Part shown: positions 53,420 through 64,000 of the stretch, piece by piece
Layout of the letters: every line of letters begins with the position of its first letter
Numbering within the stretch: position 1 is the stretch's first letter
Source of the DNA: Nannocystis pusilla
GTDB lineage: Bacteria; Myxococcota_A; Polyangia; Nannocystales; Nannocystaceae
Reading direction: 5' to 3'
Assembly: GCF_026626665.1 (NCBI RefSeq)
Contig: NZ_JAPNKE010000002.1
Coordinates: 4,937,168 to 5,001,167, forward strand
Length of the DNA stretch: 64,000 bases
The notes under the pieces: generated by a model
What the model saw: only the letters and a program-made list of their open reading frames with translations
Told to the model about the DNA's origin: nothing
Databases searched by the model: none
Made by a program: the position numbers and the translations under genes

Positions 53420-54580
53420 ATGCTCGCTCGCCTCCACGTCCAGAACTTCAAGTGCCTGCGCGACGTCGACATCGCGTTCGGCCCGTTCACGGTCCTCATC
53501 GGCCCGAACGACAGCGGCAAGTCCAGCATCCTCGACGCGCTGCGGATCCTCGGCCGCACGATGCGCGAGCCGCTCGCCGACATCTTCCGCGGCGATGACG
53601 AGTGGCGCCACCTGGCGTGGAAGGGGACCAACGTTTCCTCGTTCGCGCTTGAAGTGGGGTACAAAAATGGACCGCAGGAACGAACATACAAGCTCGTCCT
53701 TTCCGCTCTGAATGTCTTCGAGGAGCACATATCGGAAGACAACGCTGGGCCTGTGCATGTTTTCAAAGTGCCTCGTAGGGCCGGAACTCGCCTTCGTGAT
53801 CACGCCGGAGGTGCATTTGTCCCTTCTATAAAAGGTTCGAACATCGCTGCTGATCATTCGCTTAGATCATTCTACGGCTCGCATAAGTCGGACCTGCACG
53901 CTCTTGTTGAGATACCTCGATACCACCTGAATCCCGAACACCTTAGAAGTACTGCTCCGACCTTACGCGACGCCGTACTCGCGCCCACGGGAGACAATCT
54001 CGTCGCCGTGCTCGATCGGCTCATCTCCGGCCCGGACCGCAGCGTGATCGTTCGTCTTGAGAAGGCCCTACACGAAGCGATTCCGACAATTCGCGGAATT
54101 TCTCTCCCCGCAGTCGCCGGGCAAGCAGGCACCAAAACCCTCGAGTTCGTCCTCGACAACGCTCAGAACGGTCCCCCTGTTACGATCCCCTGCGCCCACG
54201 CCTCAGACGGCGCCATGCTTCTCACCGCCTTCCTCGCGCTCGCCTTCAGCGACGAGCCTGGAATGATCCTCGTCGAAGAGCCCGAGAACGGCCTCCACCC
54301 GTCGCGCCTCCGCGAGGTCGTCGAGATGCTGCGCAAGATCAGCACCGGCGCCGTGGGCAACACGCCGAGGCAAGTCATCGTCACCACCCACAGCCCGCTC
54401 CTCCTCAACTACACACAGCCCGAGGAGGTCCGGATCGTCCAGCGAGACCGCGAGCGCGGCACCATCGTCACGCCGATGAGCGACGTGCCGGACGTCCACG
54501 AGCTCCTCGACGAGTTCGGCACCGGCGAGCTGTGGTATCTGCTCGGCGAGCAGGCCCTCGTGGAGGGCAAAAAGCCGTGA
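53420..54580 (+). CDS. OLD/RecF-like AAA ATPase, possibly a defence protein
   Basis: 386 residues. Walker A GPNDSGKSSILDAL (Lys about 34) follows RLHVQNFKCLRDVDIAFGPF. ABC-type signature region: PCAHASDGAMLLTAFLAL. Walker B GMILVEEPENGLHPSRLREV, and the H-loop VIVTTHSPLLLNYTQPEEVR. This is the AAA_15/AAA_21 architecture found in OLD nucleases and AriA-like proteins. Roughly positions 53640-54160 have visibly lower G+C than the surroundings, indicating transfer. The start is 48 bp after fdx and appears separate from the isc operon. The stop overlaps the start of the next gene (GTGA), so the two proteins likely act together. Confidence 0.8.
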   Translation: MLARLHVQNFKCLRDVDIAFGPFTVLIGPNDSGKSSILDALRILGRTMREPLADIFRGDDEWRHLAWKGTNVSSFALEVGYKNGPQERTYKLVLSALNVFEEHISEDNAGPVHVFKVPRRAGTRLRDHAGGAFVPSIKGSNIAADHSLRSFYGSHKSDLHALVEIPRYHLNPEHLRSTAPTLRDAVLAPTGDNLVAVLDRLISGPDRSVIVRLEKALHEAIPTIRGISLPAVAGQAGTKTLEFVLDNAQNGPPVTIPCAHASDGAMLLTAFLALAFSDEPGMILVEEPENGLHPSRLREVVEMLRKISTGAVGNTPRQVIVTTHSPLLLNYTQPEEVRIVQRDRERGTIVTPMSDVPDVHELLDEFGTGELWYLLGEQALVEGKKP

Positions 54581-55293
54581 AGCGGGTCCTGTTCGTCGGC
54601 GACGGCAAGCACGACATCGGCGTCCCCGACTGGCCGACCGACGAGCCTTTCCCCGCTCGCGGCGTCGTTCCCCACCTGGCCGAGCGAGTCGCTGCGGTGG
54701 ATCGCGCCCATTCGTTGGCCATGCCCTGGTCGCATCCGCGGCTCTCCCGTTTCCAGCCCAAGAATCGCGCCCAGCGTACGCGCGGCTACGAAGCGAAGGT
54801 CCGCGCCGCCATGCTGCAGATCGAGCGCGGCGTCCTCCGCGTCGACGGCCTCGTGTGCGTGGTCGACGAGGACAACGATCCCGAGCGCCGCAACCTGCCC
54901 GACGTCCTTCACGTCCACGCCAGCGAGCGCTGCCCGATCGCAGCCGGCGTCGCAGTCCGCTCGATCGAGGCGTGGACCCTCGGAGCTCGCACGGCCCTCG
55001 CCCAGGCGCTCCGCACCAAGGTGGACATGGTTGAAAAGACATGTCCATCGAGCTCTGTCGAGGAGCTCTACGAGGGCGCCGGGGATCGTTCGCGCCGGCC
55101 CAAACACATCCTGCAGCGCCTCGCCGACGAACTCGCCCGGATGAAGGACAGCCTGGAGCTCCGCGAGGAGATCGCCTCGCTGACGGACCCGGACGAGCTG
55201 TGCAAGGCCTGCCCCATCGGCTTCGCCCCGTTCGCCGTCGCCGTGCGCGCCGCCTTCGGCCCACCCCCTGTCGTCGTCGGCTCCACGCCCTAG
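54577..55293 (+). CDS. Toprim/DUF4276-like partner of the ATPase
   Basis: 238 residues starting at GTG (VKRVLFVGDGKHDIGVPDWP). The N-terminal V-G-D-G-K-x-D stands where Toprim proteins have an E-G-x-x-D. A second acidic motif GLVCVVDEDNDPERRNLPDV matches the D-x-D strand end, and VAVRSIEAWTLGARTALAQA fits the DUF4276/OLD-nuclease-like layout. It would be a metal-dependent nuclease paired with the upstream ATPase, as in OLD, Gabija or PARIS-type anti-phage modules; assignment to one of these is not possible by eye. A palindrome (GACATGGTTGAAAAGACATG) is translated as DMVEKTCPSS. Confidence 0.65.
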   Translation: MKRVLFVGDGKHDIGVPDWPTDEPFPARGVVPHLAERVAAVDRAHSLAMPWSHPRLSRFQPKNRAQRTRGYEAKVRAAMLQIERGVLRVDGLVCVVDEDNDPERRNLPDVLHVHASERCPIAAGVAVRSIEAWTLGARTALAQALRTKVDMVEKTCPSSSVEELYEGAGDRSRRPKHILQRLADELARMKDSLELREEIASLTDPDELCKACPIGFAPFAVAVRAAFGPPPVVVGSTP

Positions 55294-55720
55294 CCGCTCC
55301 ATCGGCCTGCGCCACGCAGGCCAGCGTCGGTCATCCACTGGCGCCCCCTCGGGCCGCAGCGACCGCCGCCTCGCTGCAGCGGCGACGCACAAGAGTCGGG
55401 CGCTCCGGGTACGGGATTTACGTCTCTATGCACCTCGTTCATCGGCTCCGAACACGATCCCGGACGTGCCCAGCAACGCCGGCGCGCCGGGCTCGCCGCG
55501 CCTCTCGAACAAAGTAACCTCGCGGGCGCTGCGGGCGAGGAGCCGCCATCTGTCGCTTCCGCTGGGGGCGCGGAGATCGGGCCCCGACTTTCGAGGACAA
55601 GAGCGGTGTTGTCGGCCGCGGCGCCCGCGAGGTCTGGCGATCGTAGATTGCGTGCGTGATCTGAAGAAGACCACCGCGTGACGGCGCACGCGCCTGCGGG
55701 TCGGGGGCTATAGTCGACGC
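55294..55720. other. Gap without recognisable gene
   Basis: 427 bp lie after the ATPase-Toprim pair. The frames here contain no motif. AT-richer spots occur near 55415-55445 and 55630-55675, the latter probably including the promoter of the M24 peptidase gene. No terminator-like hairpin with a T-run is seen. Confidence 0.4.
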
Positions 55721-56968
55721 GTGCATCGTCGCGCGTTCGTCACCGGCACGCTCGCCGCTCTGTCTCTTGGGTCATGTCGTTCCCCGCGGCCCGCGACCGC
55801 TCCGGCCGACGAGCGCTTCGCCGCGCTGGCGGGTTTCTGCGACGGCGCCCTCCCGATCGGCGACGACGAGCGGGCGCGCCGGCGCGAGCGGGCCCAGGAG
55901 CTCATGCAAGAGCATGGCTTTTCGGCCATGCTCTTCGAGCCAGGTGACTCTCGACTTACTTCGCCGGCATCCGCTGGGGGCGGAGCGAGCGGCCGATGCT
56001 GTACCTGTTGCCGGCGCGCGGACCTGCGGCCTTGATCGCGCCCGCGTTCGAGACCCGGACCTTGCGCGAGCGGGCCGGCGACGCGCTCGCGCAGCACCTC
56101 TGGCACGAGCACGAATCGCCGTACGCGAAGCTGGCCGAGGCGCTGCGGGCCGCGGGGATCGATCACGGCAAGCTCGGCGTCGATCCGTGGACGCGCGCTT
56201 TCATCGTCGACGGCGCGCGCGGCCTGCGAGGTCGAGATCGCTCCGGCCACGCCGGTGCTCCGCGCCTGTCGCATGGTCAAGAGCGCGAGCGAACTCGCGC
56301 TTCTCCGCCGCGCCAACGAGGCCACCAAGGCCGCGCTGAGGGCCGTTTCCGCGCATGTCTCCGAGGGCATGTCCGAAGGTGAACTCGCCGGGCTCGTGCA
56401 CGCCGCCCAGACCGCAGCTGGCCTGACGGACACCTGGGCGCTGGCGCTGTTCGGCGCCAACGCCTCCTACCCCCACGGTACCCAGGGCGAGAAGCGGCTC
56501 GTCCGCGGCGAGCTCGTGCTCGTCGACGCCGGCGGGGCGCTCCACGGCTATCAGTCGGACGTCACCCGCACATGGCCCTTCGGACCTGTCTCTTCGGCGC
56601 AATCGCGCGCGTGGCAGGCGGTCCATCGCGCTCAGACGGCGGCGCTCGCCGAGCTGCGACCGGGTCGCACGTGCGAGGCCGCCGACGCCGCCGCGCGCGC
56701 GGCGGTCGCCGCGGCCGGCTACGCCGCCGACTACGGCAACTTCACGCATCGACTCGGCCACGGCATCGGCCTGCAGACCCACGAGGACCCCTACCTCGTG
56801 CGCGGCAATCAGGACCTGCTGCGACCCGGCATGACCATGTCCGACGAGCCAGGTGTCTACTTGATTGGTGAGCTCGGCGTCCGCCTCGAGGACATCGTCG
56901 CCATCACCGAGGGCGAGCCCGAGATATTCGGCCCGCGGGCCGGTTCGATCGACGCGCCGTTCGGGTGA
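55721..56968 (+). CDS. M24-family metallopeptidase (Xaa-Pro aminopeptidase-like), exported, two frameshifts
   Basis: GTG start HRRAFVTGTLAALSLGSCRS looks like a twin-Arg/lipoprotein-type signal. N-domain: RERAQELMQEHGFSAMLFEP, then after a break near 55945 GRSERPMLYLLPARGPAALI-type sequence, and after a break near 56225 CRMVKSASELALLRRANEAT. The metal site is complete: LVLVDAGGALHGYQSDVTRT (two Asp), THRLGHGIGLQTHEDPYLV (His), TMSDEPGVYLIGELGVRLED (Glu, Glu). It cleaves X-Pro peptides. Both breaks may be assembly errors. At least three dispersed palindromes occur inside the gene. Confidence 0.85.
55907..55943. repeat. Palindrome inside the M24 peptidase gene
   Basis: AGAGCATGG-CTTTTCGG-CCATGCTCT has 9-bp perfect arms and is translated as QEHGFSAMLFE. 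It ends next to the first frameshift of this gene. Confidence 0.75.
56340..56385. repeat. Second palindrome inside the M24 gene
   Basis: GCGCATGTCTCCGAGGGCATG and TCCGAAGG: a degenerate family copy coding for SAHVSEGMSEGEL in frame. A third copy (ACATGGCCCTTCGGACCTGT) is at about 56570. Confidence 0.6.
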
Positions 56969-57053
56969 TGAGCCTCGCTGCCGTATGCGCGACCTTGATC
57001 TCCAAGAGCGTTAGCCAGGGTGGTATAGGCCCTGACACACCGGAGAGAGGAAA

Positions 57054-57254
57054 TTGCCGCAGCTCATCCTTGAAGACTTGAACCTCGAGACCGCGGAGCG
57101 GCGCCTGTGCTCCGAGGCGCTCAACACCGCCGGCAACATCGTCGGCGCTGCGGACCTGCTGGGCATCACCCGTCACGCCTTGAAGCGGCGGATCATCAAG
57201 CTCGGCATCGAGTGGCCGCCCGCCCGCGGCAGCCGTCCCGAGCCCAGCACCTAG
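57054..57254 (+). CDS. Small Fis-type helix-turn-helix protein
   Basis: 66 residues. The TTG start follows GAGAGAGGAAA, a strong ribosome-binding site; no ATG fits. Nearly the whole protein matches the Fis / NtrC C-terminal DNA-binding domain: CSEALNTAGNIVGAADLLGI, TRHALKRRIIKLGIEWPP. It would bind DNA as a dimer, perhaps with NtrC-type activators (there is one at 60157). Proteins of this size are common stand-alone Fis-like regulators in myxobacteria. It lies alone between the peptidase and enoyl-CoA hydratase genes. Confidence 0.8.
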   Translation: MPQLILEDLNLETAERRLCSEALNTAGNIVGAADLLGITRHALKRRIIKLGIEWPPARGSRPEPST

Positions 57255-57384
57255 GTCATGGACGGCGGAACGGCGGCGCTTGCGACATGGCTCTTGGGCC
57301 AGGTGAGCACGAGCGCCGACGCTCCGCGAACGACGAGCGCGCGGACGCGGGCGCCCGCGCGCGCGGACCGGTCCAGCGACCGGT

Positions 57385-58176
57385 TCAGCGTCCGGTGAAG
57401 TTCGCCGTCCGCTTCTCGACGTACGCCGCCAGGCCCTCGAGCGCGTCGTTGCTCTGGAACAGTCGCTGCTGCAGCTCGCGCTCGAGCGCCAGCCCGTCGA
57501 GCAGGCTGAGCTCGCCGCCCGTCTGACAGGCGCGCTTGAGCAGGCCGACCGCCAGCGACGCCTTCGCCGGCGGCACGAAGCGCTTGGCGTACTCGCGGAC
57601 CTGACCGACGAAGTCGGCGGCGCTCGGGGCGTCGAACACCTTGTTGACGACGCCGAGCTTCTGCGCCTCGTCGAAGTCCATCGTCCGGCCCTCCGCCATC
57701 AGCTCGATCGCCGCCGACTTGCCGATGAGCCGCGTCAATCGCTGCGTGCCGCCCGTCCCCGGCAGCACGCCGAGCGCCACCTCGGGCAGGCCGCACTGAC
57801 CGGCGCCGCGGCGGGCGATGCGGATGTCGGCGGCCAGCGCGATCTCGAGGCCGCCGCCGACGCAGTGGCCGTTGAGCGCCGCGATGACCAGCTTCGGCGT
57901 CTGCTCGAGCCGCGCGATCGTCTCGTTGGCGTGCAGGCAGAAGTTGTACTTGAACGTCGGGTCGGCGCCCTTGAGCATGCGGATGTCGGCGCCGGCGCAG
58001 AAGAACTTCTCGCCCGCGCCGACGACCACGATCACGTGCGCCTCGGCGTCGAAGCGGGCCCGCAGGATCGCCGCGTCGAGGTCCTGCATCATCGCGTACG
58101 AGTAGCAGTTGGCGGGCGGGACGTTGATCGTGAGCTGGGCGACGCCGCCCTCGGCGTGGTATTCGACGTGAGGCAT
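57385..58176 (-). CDS. Enoyl-CoA hydratase/isomerase family protein
   Basis: A 263-residue crotonase-fold protein acting on acyl-CoA double bonds. It starts MPHVEYHAEGGVAQLTINVP. Oxyanion-hole and active-site regions: KFFCAGADIRMLKGADPTFK, ALNGHCVGGGLEIALAADIR, LPEVALGVLPGTGGTQRLTR (catalytic Glu position), KLGVVNKVFDAPSAADFVGQ. It is close to the canonical enoyl-CoA hydratase length. The ATG at 58176 overlaps the start of the divergent thioesterase gene (sequence GCATGC), so the promoters must lie inside the opposing genes. Confidence 0.87.
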   Translation of the reverse strand: MPHVEYHAEGGVAQLTINVPPANCYSYAMMQDLDAAILRARFDAEAHVIVVVGAGEKFFCAGADIRMLKGADPTFKYNFCLHANETIARLEQTPKLVIAALNGHCVGGGLEIALAADIRIARRGAGQCGLPEVALGVLPGTGGTQRLTRLIGKSAAIELMAEGRTMDFDEAQKLGVVNKVFDAPSAADFVGQVREYAKRFVPPAKASLAVGLLKRACQTGGELSLLDGLALERELQQRLFQSNDALEGLAAYVEKRTANFTGR

Positions 58177-58636
58177 GCCCGGGCTTATACCCGATCCTGT
58201 GCACGTCCACCGCGTCCGCGTCGGCTTCGGCGACTGCGATCCCGCCGGCATCGTCTACTTCCCGCGCTTCTTCCACTTCTTCCACGAGGCGATGGAGACG
58301 TGGTTCGACGAGGTGCTGGGCCTCCCCTACGCCGAGATGATCCGCGGCCGCGGCCTCGGCTTCCCCGCCGTCCACACCGAGGCCGACTTCGCCATCCCCT
58401 GCGCCTTCGGCGACGAGATCGCGGTCGAACAGCGCGTCGTCGGCCTCGGCCGCACGTCGATCCGCTTCGCCTACCGCGTGCGCACCCACGGCGAGCCCGA
58501 CTCGCCGACCCGCCTCACCGGCGCCACGGTGTCGGTCGTCATGGACCTCGACCCACGCCGCCCGACCTTCCGCCGCCCCGTCGAGCTGCCCGCCGACCTG
58601 CGCGCCCGCATCGAGCCGCTGGTCGTCGCGCCGTGA
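58175..58636 (+). CDS. 4-hydroxybenzoyl-CoA thioesterase-like hotdog protein
   Basis: A 153-residue single-hotdog acyl-CoA thioesterase: HVHRVRVGFGDCDPAGIVYF with the catalytic Asp motif, PRFFHFFHEAMETWFDEVLG, LPYAEMIRGRGLGFPAVHTE, DFAIPCAFGDEIAVEQRVVG. It hydrolyses acyl- or aroyl-CoA. ATG 58175 would share the palindromic CATG with the hydratase start; GTG at 58199 is a plausible alternative that would ease the overlap. With the hydratase it may belong to fatty-acid or aromatic-CoA metabolism. Confidence 0.85.
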   Translation: MPGLIPDPVHVHRVRVGFGDCDPAGIVYFPRFFHFFHEAMETWFDEVLGLPYAEMIRGRGLGFPAVHTEADFAIPCAFGDEIAVEQRVVGLGRTSIRFAYRVRTHGEPDSPTRLTGATVSVVMDLDPRRPTFRRPVELPADLRARIEPLVVAP

Positions 58637-58795
58637 GGACGTGCCGCGACCGCGGCGCTTCCTCGCACGATCATCCTGCTCGCCGCGTGAGCCGCATCGT
58701 CGATGTGCTCGCTCCTCGCGCCCGTCGAGGCCCCGCCTGCGACCGCGTCACGAGCGACGCGGCGCCAGGCATCGACGCTTGCGAGCCCGTCGCAG
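58637..58795. other. Short gap, no gene seen
   Basis: 159 bp between the convergent thioesterase and sensor kinase genes. It contains GACGCTTGCGAGCCCGTC-type G/C-rich sequence only; no palindrome of the dispersed family. Confidence 0.35.
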
Positions 58796-60156
58796 CTACG
58801 CCGACTGTGACAGCGGCCGCACCGCGCTCGCGCCGATCGTGACGCACGCCTCGCAGCCGCGGCGGCCGTCGCTGCGAGGGGTCAGAGCCAGCGCGCCGCC
58901 GTGGGCCTCGGCGATCTGGCGCGCCAGCACCAGGCCGATGCCGCTGCCGTCCGGCTTGGTGGTGAAGAAGGGGACGAACAGGTTGGCGGTCTCGGCCAGA
59001 CCGTGGCCGTCGTCGACGACCACCAGCGCGAGCTGACCGGCGTCGACCCGCCAGCGCACCCGCACCTCGCCCGCGCCGGCCTGCAGCACCGCGTCGGCGG
59101 CGTTGCGCACCAGGTTGATGAGCAGCTGATCGAGCTGATCGCCGTCGGCCTGCAGCGCCGCGTCGGGCCCGGGCTCGACGATCACCCGCACGCGTCGCTC
59201 GAGCGCCGCGACCCGGCCGGCCCACGCCGCCACCTCGACCGTGGCGAACGTCGGCGGCGGCAGCCGGGCCAGGCGCGCGTACGCGGCGAGGAACCGGGTC
59301 AGGCTGGCCGAGCGGCGGGCGATGACCTCGAGCCCGCCCGTCAGGTCGTCCTCGAGGTCGCTCGCTCGCTCGCCGGGCGGCCGCGCCAGCTGCTCCCGCA
59401 GGTGCTCGGCGATCGAGCGGATCGGCGCCAGCGAGTTGTTGATCTCGTGGCCCAGCACCCGCACCAGCCGCTGCCACGCCAGCCGCTCCTCCTCGCGCAG
59501 CGCCCGGCGCAGGTCGGTCAGCACCACCAGCGTGTGCGGCAGCCCGCGCTGGCGGAACTGACTGCGCCGCAGCTCCCACGGCTCGGCGCCGCCGGGGAAC
59601 ACGGTCATCAGGGTGCGAGGAACCTGTCCTTCGAGACATGCCGCGAGCCCGAGCGCCCCCGCCGCGCGCCCGAGCAGCCCACCTCTCCCCGAGAGCAGGC
59701 GCTCCGCCGAGCGGTTGGCCAGCCGCACCGTGCCCTGCGCGTCGAAGGCCAGCACCGCGACGTCGATCTCCGTCATCACGGTGCGCAGCAGCGCGTCGGC
59801 CTCGAACGCGCCGAGCCGTTGCTCGCGCAGCGTGTCGGCGAGCCCGTTGATCTCGCGCATCACCCCGGTCAGCGCGTCGTCGCCCCCGTCGTCGCGCGGC
59901 ACTCGTCCGCGCAGCGAGAAGTCCTCCTCGCGCAGCGCGGCCAGCAGCGCCGACACCAGGTGCAGCGAGCGCGTCACCCTGGCGTACAGCGCCGCGGCGC
60001 CGCCCAGCCACGCCGCCAGCGACAGCGACGCCAGAGTCCAGCGCACCTTCGGCGAGTGCTCGTCGAGCGTCAGCAGCGTCAGCGCCACCACCAGCGCGGG
60101 GGCACCCGCCGCGAGCACGAGCAGCACGACGCGCACCTCGTGCCGCTGCGTCCAGC

Positions 60157-60160
<4 letters not shown>
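58796..60160 (-). CDS. NtrY/NtrB-type sensor histidine kinase
   Basis: About 454 residues. Two hydrophobic segments near the N-terminus (VVLLVLAAGAPALVVALTLL; LASLSLAAWLGGAAALYARV), a HAMP-like linker, then a PAS-like region VMTEIDVAVLAFDAQGTVRL and ANRSAERLL. The H-box is RVLGHEINNSLAPIRSIAEH, the NtrY-like form. The ATPase has QLLINLVRNAADAVLQAGAG (N box), VVVDDGHGLAETANLFVPFF (G1/F) and GSGIGLVLARQIAEAHGG (G2). The GTG start overlaps the stop of the NtrC-type gene (GTGA). It contains the palindrome CCTGTCCTTCGAGACATG at about 59622, translated in frame as CLEGQV. Confidence 0.9.
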
Positions 60161-61524
<1,364 letters not shown>

Positions 61525-61531
61525 CGGCGGC

Positions 61532-63954
<2,423 letters not shown>

Positions 63955-63971
<17 letters not shown>

Positions 63972-64000
63972 GCACGTCTTCCTCGACCACGCGGCCGTCG
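63955..64000 (-). CDS. C-terminus of ABC transporter ATP-binding protein (edge)
   Basis: The last 14 codons of a gene entering from the right edge: [14 protein letters not shown], then TAG at 63955. The D-G-R-V-V-E ending is typical of MacB/LolD-type ATPases, and the ORF overlaps the permease start by 17 bp, as ABC pairs often do. Too short to confirm. Confidence 0.5.

Noticed and set aside
55439-55726. 95-residue minus-strand ORF
   Set aside because: Arg/Pro-rich, no motif, no ribosome-binding site; likely non-coding.

Overview
The window looks like chromosomal DNA of a high-GC myxobacterium-like organism, probably Myxococcota near Nannocystaceae or Polyangiales. This is inferred from the strong G/C third-position bias, the many secreted lipoproteins with Thr/Asp/Gly-rich linkers after the lipobox cysteine, a serine/threonine kinase fused to TPR repeats, acidobacterial-type duplicated permeases, and secreted glycoside hydrolases. 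No rRNA, tRNA or CRISPR array was seen.

Layout. 1-3.6 kb: an edge-truncated FAD oxidoreductase (PYROXD2-like), then a group II intron on the minus strand carrying a frameshifted reverse transcriptase. 3.6-8.1 kb: a small SUKH-like protein, an ECF sigma factor overlapping a thioredoxin, then an Rrf2 regulator, an Old Yellow Enzyme and a divergent F420-reductase-like dehydrogenase (redox cluster). 8.3-24 kb: lipoproteins, an FHA protein, degenerate M23 and erythromycin-esterase-like proteins, a candidate selenoprotein redoxin, two membrane hydroxylases, a GH31 lipoprotein and a DUF1835 protein. 24-28 kb: a very large kinase-TPR protein whose catalytic Asp is replaced. 28-36 kb: a tandem repeat, a small Cys protein, a PLP lyase, and a TetR / RND permease / membrane-fusion-protein efflux operon with a visible operator. 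36-41.6 kb: a GH44 lipoprotein, a tandem-redoxin lipoprotein and a GH45 lipoprotein. 41.7-47.4 kb: an NAD(P)-binding protein, a hypothetical protein, a rhodanese and two divergent lipoproteins. 47.5-53.4 kb: a complete iron-sulfur operon merR-iscS-iscU-iscA-hscB-hscA-fdx led by a Cys-rich MerR protein rather than IscR. 53.4-55.3 kb: an ATPase plus a Toprim-like partner, partly AT-richer than its surroundings and possibly a defence pair. 55.7-58.6 kb: an M24 peptidase, a small Fis-type protein, an enoyl-CoA hydratase and a thioesterase. 58.8-64 kb: an operon of ABC ATPase (edge), duplicated permease, NtrC-type response regulator and sensor kinase.

Three features stand out. (1) A lipoprotein redoxin has an in-frame UGA in a U-x-x-C position, followed at the right distance by a stem-loop matching the bacterial SECIS pattern. 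(2) A short palindrome built on GACATGTCC / GGACATGTC, often with a C(UUCG)G loop, recurs dozens of times between and inside genes. (3) The group II intron sits exactly inside one copy of that palindrome; removing it restores a perfect 9-bp inverted repeat.

About twenty genes carry a single-base frameshift, mostly in G/C runs or GC dinucleotide runs. This is most likely assembly error rather than mass pseudogenization, so such genes are annotated at their reconstructed full extent.
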